From positions 1-64,000 of the forward strand of contig NZ_CP022889.1 of assembly GCF_002269345.1 (NCBI RefSeq): a DNA stretch of 64,000 bases, in the 5' to 3' direction. The notes beneath the pieces were generated by a model that saw nothing but the letters and a program-made list of their open reading frames with translations, did no database searches and had not been told where the DNA came from. This stretch comes from Tsuneonella mangrovi (GTDB lineage Bacteria; Pseudomonadota; Alphaproteobacteria; Sphingomonadales; Sphingomonadaceae). A program made the position numbers and the translations under genes. Shown here piece after piece: positions 42,589-51,683 of the stretch; the stretch's first letter is position 1, and each line of letters opens with the position of its first letter.

Positions 42589-43632
42589 ATGCCTACGCCG
42601 CCGATCTCCGAATTGTCGATCCGCGCCCGCGAGATTTTCCGTCTCGTGGTGGAAGGCTATTTGAGCACCGGACAGCCGGTGGGATCGAAAACGCTCTCCG
42701 CATCCGACGCGGTGAACCTCTCGCCCGCCTCGATCCGCTCGGTGCTGGCGGAGCTGGAGGGGCTGGGCCTGCTCGCCGCGCCGCATACCAGCGCGGGGCG
42801 GATGCCGACCGAAGGCGGCTTGCGGCTGTTCGTCGACGGGATGATGCAAGTGGCGGAGCCAACGGCGGCCGAGCGCAAAGCGATCGAGCGCCGCCTGTCC
42901 GAGCCCGGCCCGATCGAAGCGGCGCTCGAGGCGACCAGTGCGATCCTGTCGGACATTTCCGGGGCTGCCGGGATGGTGATGGTCCCGCGCCGCGAACCGC
43001 GCCTTGCGCAGCTGAGCCTCGTGCCGCTCTCGCCCGACCGCGCGCTGGCGGTGCTCGTCGGTGAGGACGGTGCGGTAGAGAACCGGGTTGTCGAATTGCC
43101 CGGACCGGCCACCGCATCTGCGCTCGAAGCGGCGAGCAATTACATCACCGCGCGCCTTTCCGGGCGGACCCTTGCCGAAGCGTCCAAGGCGATGCAGGCC
43201 GAGCTTGCAGCGGGCCAGAGTCAGCTTGACGCCGCGAGTCGCGACCTCGTCACGCGCGGGCTTGCGGTGTGGAGCGAGGATGCCGCGCGCCGCCCGGTGC
43301 TGATCGTGCGCGGTGCGGCAAACCTGCTCGACGAAGCCGCGCTCGACGACATCGAACGGGTGCGCCAATTGCTCGACGACCTCGAAAGCAAGCAATCGGT
43401 CGCCGAATTGCTCGAATCCGCCCGCGACGCGCAAGCCGCCCGGATATTCATCGGCAGCGAGAACCGGCTGTTTGCATTGAGCGGTTCGTCGGTTATCGCC
43501 TCGCCCTATCGCGACCGCGAGGGCCGGGTGGTCGGCGTGCTCGGGGTGATTGGCCCGACGCGGTTGAATTACGCGCGGGTCGTCCCCATCGTGGACTTCA
43601 CAGCCCGTTCTCTGGGCAAGCTCATCGGATAG
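42589..43632 (+). CDS. hrcA: Heat-inducible transcription repressor HrcA
   Basis: 347 residues. The N-terminal winged helix is ELSIRAREIFRLVVEGYLSTGQPVGSKTL followed by LSPASIRSVLAELEGLGLLAAPHTSAGRMPT. The GAF-like C-domain has the segment near YRDREGRVVGVLGVIGPTRLNYARVVPIVDF. It represses chaperonin genes through CIRCE elements; none (TTAGCACTC-N9-GAGTGCTAA) is found in this window, so its target is probably a groESL operon elsewhere. A small hairpin (CCCTTG/CAAGGG, 42549-42566) lies upstream. Confidence 0.96.
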   Translation: MPTPPISELSIRAREIFRLVVEGYLSTGQPVGSKTLSASDAVNLSPASIRSVLAELEGLGLLAAPHTSAGRMPTEGGLRLFVDGMMQVAEPTAAERKAIERRLSEPGPIEAALEATSAILSDISGAAGMVMVPRREPRLAQLSLVPLSPDRALAVLVGEDGAVENRVVELPGPATASALEAASNYITARLSGRTLAEASKAMQAELAAGQSQLDAASRDLVTRGLAVWSEDAARRPVLIVRGAANLLDEAALDDIERVRQLLDDLESKQSVAELLESARDAQAARIFIGSENRLFALSGSSVIASPYRDREGRVVGVLGVIGPTRLNYARVVPIVDFTARSLGKLIG

Positions 43633-43651
43633 CTGGACGATTTTGGACGAT

Positions 43652-44242
43652 ATGCAGAACGACAAGACCAAGCCGCAGGATGCGGAAGTGGAAAAGGAAC
43701 TCGACGGCGTGCCCGAGGAATTCCTCGACAGGGACGACGCAGCGACGGCGGAGGAGGAGACCTCTTCGCTCGATCTCGCGCTCGGTCGCCTGAAGGACGA
43801 TCTCGAGGCGGCAAAGCAGGAAGTGCTCTACGCCAAGGCGGAAACGCAGAACGTGCGCCGACGGATGGAGAAGGACATCGCTGACGCGCGCGCCTACGCC
43901 GCGACCGGCTTTGCCCGCGACATCCTGAGCGTGGCGGACAACCTTGCCCGCGCAATCGAATCTATCCCGCAGTCGATGCGCGAAGACGACGCGATGAAAG
44001 GCCTCGTGGCCGGGATTGAAGCGACCCAGCGCGAAGTCGAGAAGGTGTTTGCCCAGCACGGCATCAGCCGGATCGCTTCCAAGGGCCTGCCGCTCGACCC
44101 CAACCAGCACCAGGCGATGATGGAAATCCCCACAACCGAGGCCGAGCCCGGCACCGTGGTGCAGGAAATGCAGAGCGGCTGGATGATCCGCGACCGCTTG
44201 CTACGCCCGGCGATGGTCGGGGTGGCGAAGAAGCCGGACTAA
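43652..44242 (+). CDS. grpE: Nucleotide exchange factor GrpE
   Basis: 196 residues from the ATG at 43652; a TTG at 43643 would add three residues and has a comparable ribosome site, so the exact start is open. The N-terminal acidic disordered region is followed by the long dimerising helix (YAKAETQNVRRRMEKDIADARAYA) and the beta domain (HQAMMEIPTTEAEPGTVVQEMQSGWMIRDRLLRPAMVGV). It releases ADP from DnaK. It follows hrcA by 19 bp. Confidence 0.96.
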   Translation: MQNDKTKPQDAEVEKELDGVPEEFLDRDDAATAEEETSSLDLALGRLKDDLEAAKQEVLYAKAETQNVRRRMEKDIADARAYAATGFARDILSVADNLARAIESIPQSMREDDAMKGLVAGIEATQREVEKVFAQHGISRIASKGLPLDPNQHQAMMEIPTTEAEPGTVVQEMQSGWMIRDRLLRPAMVGVAKKPD

Positions 44243-44246
44243 ATTG

Positions 44247-44723
44247 GTGACCGAAGGCGAGCCGACCGCTGCGGAAATCAGCAGTTGGCGAATTCAGATT
44301 TTCAATGCGGTATCTGCCCTCGGTGATCTGGGCTTCCAACGGGCAACATGGCTCGATCCCGAAATGGAGAATCCGGCTTATTCGTTCGTCGAATTCTTTG
44401 AGTGTTTCTATGATGCGTCTTGGGGCAGCTATGATTCAGACAATCGTGATGCGCCAGACGCACCGTTTCGAAAGCACATCAACGACGGTGTTTTGAGTGA
44501 AAATGAACGAGATATCTTGTGGTCAGTTCACTTGGCTTTGAAAGAATACAGTGCGGACGATGTTTACGCGCATGCTTTCATTCTGGACGATCCTGTTTGG
44601 CAAGGCGTTGTGTCGGTCGCCTCGGTCGCAACCGAGCGGCTGCGCAAGATTTTGACCGATGATCGCGAGATTCATGCTTTGGACAACGTGTTGCCTTCTC
44701 CTGAAGTGAAACGTTGGTCCTAA
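44247..44723 (+). CDS. Hypothetical protein of acquired look (158 aa)
   Basis: 158 residues if started at GTG 44247 (a TTG at 44244 is alternative). The protein is acidic and aromatic-rich, with SFVEFFECFYDASWGSY and NERDILWSVHLALKEYS. No family recognised. Composition is visibly poorer in GC than grpE and the following gene, which suggests relatively recent acquisition. It starts a few bases after the grpE stop and ends 66 bp before a strong bidirectional terminator, so it may ride on the hrcA-grpE transcript. Confidence 0.6.
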   Translation: MTEGEPTAAEISSWRIQIFNAVSALGDLGFQRATWLDPEMENPAYSFVEFFECFYDASWGSYDSDNRDAPDAPFRKHINDGVLSENERDILWSVHLALKEYSADDVYAHAFILDDPVWQGVVSVASVATERLRKILTDDREIHALDNVLPSPEVKRWS

Positions 44724-44789
44724 TCGTGGACAAGGCAAACTAGCATCGGAATTTCCAAACTCCCTTCCACTCTTCCAGCCACAAACATG

Positions 44790-44819
44790 AAAAGGGCCGC
44801 CTGATGGGGCGGCCCTTTT
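44790..44819. terminator. Bidirectional rho-independent terminator
   Basis: A perfect 12-bp stem AAAAGGGCCGCC/GGCGGCCCTTTT around a 6-nt loop (TGATGG). The A-run and T-run let it act for both the rightward gene ending at 44723 and the leftward gene ending at 44842. Confidence 0.9.
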
Positions 44820-44841
44820 GCGTTCTCGCGATTAAAGCGGC

Positions 44842-46008
44842 TTAGGCCACCACCTGCTCGCGGTTTTCGTCGCGGTGCTTCTTGAGGTATTTCATAAACG
44901 GCGTACCGCCGGTGCCGACGTCGGGATCGTTGCCCGAGCCGGTGCTCATCTGCTTGTTGATGTAGCTTGCGGCGTATTCGAGATGCCGGGTGCGGAAGCG
45001 CGCGGCCTGCTGGACGCAAGCGTTGAACGCATCCTTGAGCGACCGGCTGCCACTTGCCTCGACAAATGTCCGCAGCGTCGATTGTGCGGCAAGGTCTTCG
45101 ATGAAGCGCCGATGCTGGACCGGGCGATAGTGATGCAGTTCGTCGAGGAACGACTTGAGCGGATCGTCGCTGTGGCCGACCTGGAACAGCGCGTCCATCG
45201 CCGGGACGATGCTCGACTGGCTGCCGGTCTGCCCGCGCAGCGCCTGCGGCTTGCCGCCGAGCTTGTCGACGCCTTCATAGACCAGGCCGCCCGCCGGGAA
45301 CGCCGGGTTGTTCGCCCAGCCGTGGATGTAGGGGCGAACGCGATGGAAGTAGATGTACGGATCGCACCGTTCGCCCATCCGCGCAAAGTGGCCGTAGATC
45401 CGCTCCCACGCGGCGTCCATTTCGACCAGCAGGCGCTCGGCTTCGGCCTCGTCGCCATTTTTTGCAATCGTCACCAGCTTGGCTGCGTTGTCGAGCAGCA
45501 CGCCCGCTTCGGCCTCGATCGCGACGTGGATCATCACGAACCAGTTTTCGTCGTCGCCGCCGACGAAGTTCTGGACCATGGCGATGTTGTCGAGCGTGAT
45601 GGGGCCCGCCTTGTCGATCCGCGCCCAGTTGTCGAGCACGTAGCCCGAATAGGGCAGCAGCGGTGCCTGGCCGAGCCGGTCGGAGATCGCCACCATCGGG
45701 CGAGCAAGGTTGGCGGGAAGGTGCTTGGGCGCGGTCGGTTCGCCCCAGACGTAGCTTTGCACCAGGAAGCTGTAGTGGACCATCGCGGTGCGGACTTCTT
45801 CGTCCGGCGCTTCCTTGGCCCATTCCTCCAGCCGAGGATCGGGCAGCTGGTCGAGCCAGTGGCGCACGCGGCCCGATGAGAGCAGGCCGGAGAGGTTTCC
45901 GGCGGCTTGGGTCACCGCGTCGAACTGGCTGGGGAGAGTGATCGAGTCGATCTCGTAATGCGAAAGGTAGCCGCGCTCGCGGCTCATACCGTAGTCTTGG
46001 AGCTCCAT
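44842..46008 (-). CDS. Indoleamine 2,3-dioxygenase-family protein
   Basis: 388 residues from the ATG at 46008; an extension to 46158 has no family similarity. Landmarks of the IDO family: SGYVLDNWARID, GGDDENWFVMIHVAIE, YIYFHRVRPYIHGW, GQTGSQSSIVPAMDALFQVGH, FLDELHHYRPVQHRRFIEDL, and near the C-terminus FRTRHLEYAASYINKQ and GTGGTPFMKYLKKHRDE, with the proximal heme His probably in the RTRHLEYA segment. It would open the indole ring of tryptophan to N-formylkynurenine. Bacteria more often use the TDO family. No other kynurenine gene is adjacent. Confidence 0.85.
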   Translation of the reverse strand: MELQDYGMSRERGYLSHYEIDSITLPSQFDAVTQAAGNLSGLLSSGRVRHWLDQLPDPRLEEWAKEAPDEEVRTAMVHYSFLVQSYVWGEPTAPKHLPANLARPMVAISDRLGQAPLLPYSGYVLDNWARIDKAGPITLDNIAMVQNFVGGDDENWFVMIHVAIEAEAGVLLDNAAKLVTIAKNGDEAEAERLLVEMDAAWERIYGHFARMGERCDPYIYFHRVRPYIHGWANNPAFPAGGLVYEGVDKLGGKPQALRGQTGSQSSIVPAMDALFQVGHSDDPLKSFLDELHHYRPVQHRRFIEDLAAQSTLRTFVEASGSRSLKDAFNACVQQAARFRTRHLEYAASYINKQMSTGSGNDPDVGTGGTPFMKYLKKHRDENREQVVA

Positions 46009-46096
46009 TTTTGTGAACCATTGGCCGGGCGCGGGTTGGGCCGCCCGGACGAGGAGGGTGGTATCAAGTGCAACCGGATTGCTCAAGCCTTGCGAA

Positions 46097-46603
46097 TTAT
46101 CCGGTCCCCGGGAACCGCACCAGCAGGTTGTAGGCTGCCGGATCGGACACACCGGCAATCTCGACCCCGTTCCGCATCCAGAACGCGTGTTTCACGATCT
46201 CGGCCTGTTGTTCGATGCCGTAGCGTTCGAGGCTCCATCCCGGCCGCAGGGCGTAGTCGTAGCGGCAGAACGGGTGGCGATGGAGCGGCAGGTACCATTT
46301 GCCGCGCGACTGCGCCTGCCACACGTGCGTCATCTCGTGGATGAACAGACCCTGCGCGCGAAAATCGGCCTTCGCGAAATCGTCGCAATAGGCCTCGCCG
46401 CGGGGATGGAAGTGCAGGTGGCCGCACGGTGCCATCGTGATCCGGCGCGGCTGGAGGGGAAACCACTTGCGCCGCCTGATCGTCACCTGTGCGTAGCCGA
46501 TCGCGGTGCCGAACACACTGCGCGCCAGCTCGATCTCGCCAGCGGTGAGCGCGCGCTCGCCGCCCGCCGGGCAGGTATGCAGGGCGCGCCCGCCTTCGCC
46601 CAC
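46097..46603 (-). CDS. Zincin-like 'vgr-related' protein
   Basis: 168 residues if started at the GTG at 46603, one base after the upstream stop; the frame is open to 46672 but that part overlaps the upstream gene. The core has MTMAPCGHLHFHPRGEAYCDDF-type strands and LFIHEMTHVWQAQSR, an HExxH-like site (HEMTHVWQ). Proteins of this kind are annotated as vgr-related in sphingomonads; proteolytic activity is unproven. A GIEQQAEIVKHAFWMRNG segment supplies a possible third ligand. It follows the PCu(A)C-like gene closely. Confidence 0.65.
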   Translation of the reverse strand: MGEGGRALHTCPAGGERALTAGEIELARSVFGTAIGYAQVTIRRRKWFPLQPRRITMAPCGHLHFHPRGEAYCDDFAKADFRAQGLFIHEMTHVWQAQSRGKWYLPLHRHPFCRYDYALRPGWSLERYGIEQQAEIVKHAFWMRNGVEIAGVSDPAAYNLLVRFPGTG

Positions 46604-46604
46604 G

Positions 46605-47084
46605 TCAGCTTTCGGAACCGGCCGCTTCGACCTTGGCGGGAAAAGTCTGGCTGGTCCCGCCCGAGACGACAATCGTCACTTGCGCGGTGTCGCCGGGCTT
46701 CAAGTCCTTGGGCGGGTCCATCACCATCAGGTGCCTGCCGCCGGGCTTGAATTCGAGCTTGGTTCCCTTGCTCATCGGCACGGGCAACATGTCCATCATC
46801 TGCATTCTGCCCTGGTACATGCCGTAATCGTGGAACATCGACTTGGTCGCGCCCTTCACCGAACCCCGGCTGAGCGCGAGATTATCGTCGCCTTCATAGT
46901 CGAGATTGAAATAGACCGCCGCCGGGTTGCCGGGCACGGCATTGAGCACCATCCGGGCATCACTGACGGTCATCCCGGGAATGCCGGAGGGGGCGGCTAC
47001 AGGCGCCTTGTCTGCCGACTGACCACATGCCGAGAGCCCCAGAGTGCCGGCCAGCAGCGCGGCTGCGAAAAGCGACTTGTTCAT
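46605..47084 (-). CDS. PCu(A)C-family copper chaperone lipoprotein
   Basis: 159 residues with a lipobox (LGLSAC) at residues 15-20. The domain shows the PCu(A)C histidine/methionine array: MFHDYGMYQGRMQMMDML followed about 20 residues later by GGRHLMVM, the Cu(I) ligand set. The C-terminal strands are AQVTIVVSGGTSQTFPAKVEA. It probably carries copper in the periplasm for cytochrome oxidase assembly. It is adjacent to the vgr-related gene with a 1-bp spacing. Confidence 0.88.
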   Translation of the reverse strand: MNKSLFAAALLAGTLGLSACGQSADKAPVAAPSGIPGMTVSDARMVLNAVPGNPAAVYFNLDYEGDDNLALSRGSVKGATKSMFHDYGMYQGRMQMMDMLPVPMSKGTKLEFKPGGRHLMVMDPPKDLKPGDTAQVTIVVSGGTSQTFPAKVEAAGSES

Positions 47085-47135
47085 GCGCGATCCTTCCCTG
47101 TTCTGTCTTGGCGTGAAACGTAGCGTTCCACGTCC

Positions 47136-47163
47136 CTTGTGCCAAGGGAAAGCGCTCCTATAT
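47136..47163 (+). promoter_or_regulatory. Candidate RpoH (sigma-32) promoter of dnaK
   Basis: CTTGTG, 15-bp spacer, CCTATAT; alphaproteobacterial RpoH promoters follow CTTG(AC)-N-CCTATnT. The predicted start lies about 85 bp before dnaK. Confidence 0.55.
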
Positions 47164-47254
47164 CGCGGTCATACTCTGAGCTGCCGAACGGCCCTGCTTG
47201 TTTCGAAGGGGGTCAGCTGGCGGTGTCCAACACTAGGAAATGAATAGGGAAACC

Positions 47255-49180
<1,926 letters not shown>

Positions 49181-49202
49181 TTGCAGTGATGGATAACCCG
49201 AC

Positions 49203-49231
49203 CGCCACCGGTGCAACCAGCGCCGGTGGCG
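49203..49231 (+). promoter_or_regulatory. Hairpin in the dnaK-dnaJ gap
   Basis: CGCCACCGG and CCGGTGGCG form a perfect 9-bp stem around an 11-nt loop. No T-run follows, so it is more likely an RNA stability or partial attenuation element than a terminator. A 15-codon reading frame (ATG at 49189) covers it. Confidence 0.5.
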
Positions 49232-49248
49232 AGTAGGGGGCGGTCGCG

Positions 49249-50382
49249 ATGTCATCAGCCGAAATCGATTTCTACGAACTGCTGCAGGTCAGCCGCGATG
49301 CCGATGGCGCGACGATCAAGTCCGCCTATCGCAAGATGGCGATGCAGTATCACCCCGATCGCAATCCGGGTGACACCGAGGCCGAAGCGAAGTTCAAGGC
49401 GTGCAGCGCCGCCTACGAAGTCCTGAAAGACCCGCAGAAGCGGGCAGCTTACGATCGCTATGGCCATGCCGCGTTCCAGAACGGCGGGATGGGCGGCGGA
49501 GACGGTGCCGGCGGCTTCGGCCAGGCGGATTTCGGCGATATCGGCGACATTTTCGAGACCATCTTCGGATCGGCCTTCGGCGGCGGCGCGCGCCAGCAGC
49601 CGCGCCGCGGAGCGGACTTGCGCTACGACATGGACGTGACGCTGGAAGAGGCGTTCCACGGCAAGACCAACCAGATCGAGATCGAGGTCAGCCAGACCTG
49701 CGATACCTGCAACGGTTCGGGCGCGACGCCCGGCACCGGCACGCGCGGGTGCAACCTGTGCGGCGGGATGGGCAAGGTCCGCGCGAAGCAGGGCTTCTTC
49801 GTGGTCGAGCGTCCGTGCCCCAACTGCCACGGGCGGGGCGAAGTGATCGAAAGCCCGTGCAGCGATTGCCGCGGGGAAGGGCGGGTCGACCGCCCGCAAG
49901 CGCTCGACGTCGAAATTCCTCCGGGGGTCGACACGGGCACGCGCATTCGCCTGTCGGGCAAGGGTGAGGCGGGTCCGCGCGGTGCGCCTCCGGGCGATCT
50001 CTACATCTTCGTCCATGTGCGCCCGCACGCGGTCTATAGCCGCGAAGGCACCACGCTGGTCACGCGCATCCCGATCAGTTTTACGACCGCGGCGCTGGGC
50101 GACAGCCTCGAGATCCCCGATCTCGGTGGCGACAGCCACACCGTGAAGATCCCCGCCGGAATCCAGTCGGGCAAGCAGCTGCGCGTGCGTGGCGGCGGGA
50201 TGCCAGTGCTGCAAGGGCGCGGTCGCGGCGACCTGGTGGTCGAGATCATGGTCGAGACCCCGACCAAGCTTACCAAGGAGCAGAAGGATCTGCTCGAACA
50301 GTTCCGCGCGACCGAGACCGGCGAGGAATGCCCCGAAAGCCGGGGGTTTTTCGACAAGCTGAAGGAAGCGTTCGGCGGATGA
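49249..50382 (+). CDS. dnaJ: Chaperone DnaJ (Hsp40)
   Basis: 377 residues. J domain with YELLQVSRDADGATIKSAYRKMAMQYHPDRNPG and the HPD motif; the G/F region; four zinc-finger CxxCxGxG-type repeats (CDTCNGSG, CNLCGGMG, CPNCHGRG, CSDCRGEG); then the C-terminal peptide-binding domain. It stimulates DnaK ATPase activity. Its stop overlaps the tyrosine phosphatase start (ATGA). Confidence 0.97.
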   Translation: MSSAEIDFYELLQVSRDADGATIKSAYRKMAMQYHPDRNPGDTEAEAKFKACSAAYEVLKDPQKRAAYDRYGHAAFQNGGMGGGDGAGGFGQADFGDIGDIFETIFGSAFGGGARQQPRRGADLRYDMDVTLEEAFHGKTNQIEIEVSQTCDTCNGSGATPGTGTRGCNLCGGMGKVRAKQGFFVVERPCPNCHGRGEVIESPCSDCRGEGRVDRPQALDVEIPPGVDTGTRIRLSGKGEAGPRGAPPGDLYIFVHVRPHAVYSREGTTLVTRIPISFTTAALGDSLEIPDLGGDSHTVKIPAGIQSGKQLRVRGGGMPVLQGRGRGDLVVEIMVETPTKLTKEQKDLLEQFRATETGEECPESRGFFDKLKEAFGG

Positions 50383-50849
50383 GCGCGCGGCGGCCAGCCG
50401 TGCTGTTCGTCTGCCTCGGCAACATCTGCCGCTCCCCGCTCGCCGAAGCCGCCTTTCGCCGCGAGGCGGATGCAGCAGGGCTGACGGTCGAAATCGATTC
50501 CGCCGGGACCGGCAACTGGCACGTCGGCAATCCACCCGATGCCCGCGCGCAGGAAGTCGCACTCGCCGCAGGGGTGGACATCTCGGGCCTGCGCGCCCGC
50601 CAACTCGCCGCTGCCGACTATCGTCGCTTCACCCACATCTTCGCGATGGACGCGCAGAACCTCGCCGACATCCGCGCCCGCGCGCCGCATGATGCGACCG
50701 CCGAGATGGCGCTGCTACTCGACCTCGTCCCGGGGCGCGAAGGGGCAAGCGTGCAGGACCCGTACTACGACGGCGAAGAGCAGTTCGAATATGCCTGGGC
50801 GGATGTTTCGGCGGCAGCGCGGGAACTGGTGGCGAAGCTGGCCGGGTGA
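50379..50849 (+). CDS. Low molecular weight protein-tyrosine phosphatase
   Basis: 156 residues. The P-loop is VLFVCLGNICRSPLAEA (C-x5-R) and the catalytic Asp is in QDPYYDGEEQFE; IDSAGTGNWHVGNPPD is the second conserved segment. It starts inside the dnaJ stop and may be cotranscribed with dnaK-dnaJ. No exopolysaccharide kinase partner is adjacent, so its substrates are unknown. Confidence 0.93.
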   Translation: MSARRPAVLFVCLGNICRSPLAEAAFRREADAAGLTVEIDSAGTGNWHVGNPPDARAQEVALAAGVDISGLRARQLAAADYRRFTHIFAMDAQNLADIRARAPHDATAEMALLLDLVPGREGASVQDPYYDGEEQFEYAWADVSAAARELVAKLAG

Positions 50850-50869
50850 AGCTTTTCCAGCTTGTAGGC

Positions 50870-50935
50870 TGATGTCCGTTCTCGGAAGGCTTTAGCGAAC
50901 CCACTAATGTCCGAAATGGGGTGGAAAGCGGACAT
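50870..50935. repeat. Palindromic repeat, copy f
   Basis: TGTCCG (50908-50913) and CGGACA (50929-50934) form arms around GGGGTGGAAAG; a partial ATGTCCG lies just to the left. It is the same family as the repeats in the tRNA-Gln element, 33 kb away. Confidence 0.7.
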
Positions 50936-50975
50936 GAGGGGTTGCTGCTTGAATTCGTGCTCGTAAGCTGATCAC

Positions 50976-51407
50976 ATGGAACTGGAATATGTGCATCTAG
51001 GCCCGAACAAGGCTCCCCCGCAGCTTCCAACCGGTCCACTTCGAGTGGTTATCGTTTCGGAGACTATGGTTAGTGATGACTGGCGAAACACCATCGCCCG
51101 ATGGTTGGTGGACGGCGGCTGCCTTTATGCGGTCGCCTGGGGACGAGAGTGCGAAAGGTGGCACGACGCGGTGGACTGGGCAGTGCTTGAAACCTTCGAC
51201 TATGGCGACATTCCTGACAATAGGTTTGTGATGACGACGTGGCACGCGGAAGAGCCACTCTCAGAAGCGCTATGGTTCGCCGGTAACTGTGCGTCGCATC
51301 CGGATGTGGAACTAATGCAAACTGTCCTCCTTCACGTCGCCGATGAAGCCAAGGAGGACGAGATGACCGCGACTTATTCGGCAAGCCAAATCGATGAACA
51401 ACCCTAA
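50976..51407 (+). CDS. Hypothetical protein between palindromic repeats (143 aa; possible DUF7684)
   Basis: 143 residues. The pattern LRVVIVSETMVSDDWRNTIARWLVDGGCLYAVAWGRECERWHDAVDW followed by MTTWHAEEPLSEALWFA resembles the small DUF7684 family; my recognition is moderate, and the function is unknown. Composition is less GC-rich than neighbours. Its TAA stop (51405-51407) directly abuts copy g of the repeat, and copy f precedes it, so gene and repeats form a module like those at 17.3-18.7 kb. Confidence 0.65.
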   Translation: MELEYVHLGPNKAPPQLPTGPLRVVIVSETMVSDDWRNTIARWLVDGGCLYAVAWGRECERWHDAVDWAVLETFDYGDIPDNRFVMTTWHAEEPLSEALWFAGNCASHPDVELMQTVLLHVADEAKEDEMTATYSASQIDEQP

Positions 51408-51440
51408 TGTCCGCAATTGGGTCGTTAGCGGAAAGTCCGC
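51408..51440. repeat. Palindromic repeat, copy g
   Basis: TGTCCGC (51408-51414) begins the base after the TAA stop of the 143-aa gene; GCGGA (51428-51432) and a second TCCGC (51436-51440) follow. It shares GGGTCGTTAGCGGA with copies b and d. Confidence 0.75.
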
Positions 51441-51531
51441 TTCTCACTCCCGTCCGCACCCGTTAACCCGCTTGAAACCAGACAGGCACAAGCTACCCTT
51501 CCTGTTCCCGATATTCTTCGAGGGGGAAGAC

Positions 51532-51666
51532 ATGAGGAAATTCCTGATCGCGTTTGCCGTGGTGGCGAGCCTGGGCACATCCGGCTGCGTTGCGGCGCTC
51601 GCCGCAGGGGCCGGCGCGACGACGGTCGCCTGCACCAACAAGAAGGTCGATTGCCCGCTCGACTGA
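51532..51666 (+). CDS. Very small lipoprotein (44 aa)
   Basis: 44 residues from the ATG at 51532, with AGGGGGAAG upstream. A signal sequence MRKFLIAFAVVASLGTSGC ends in a lipobox-like SGC; the mature part is short, with VACTNKKVDCPLD containing two further cysteines. No family recognised; small lipoproteins with paired cysteines of this kind are frequent in sphingomonads. Gene is isolated between repeat copy g and the convergent patatin gene. Confidence 0.6.
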   Translation: MRKFLIAFAVVASLGTSGCVAALAAGAGATTVACTNKKVDCPLD

Positions 51667-51683
51667 TCCGGATAGAGGTGCCG

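Noticed and set aside
49189-49236. 15-codon frame between dnaK and dnaJ
   Set aside because: Too short to support, and most of its length is explained by the hairpin at 49203-49231.
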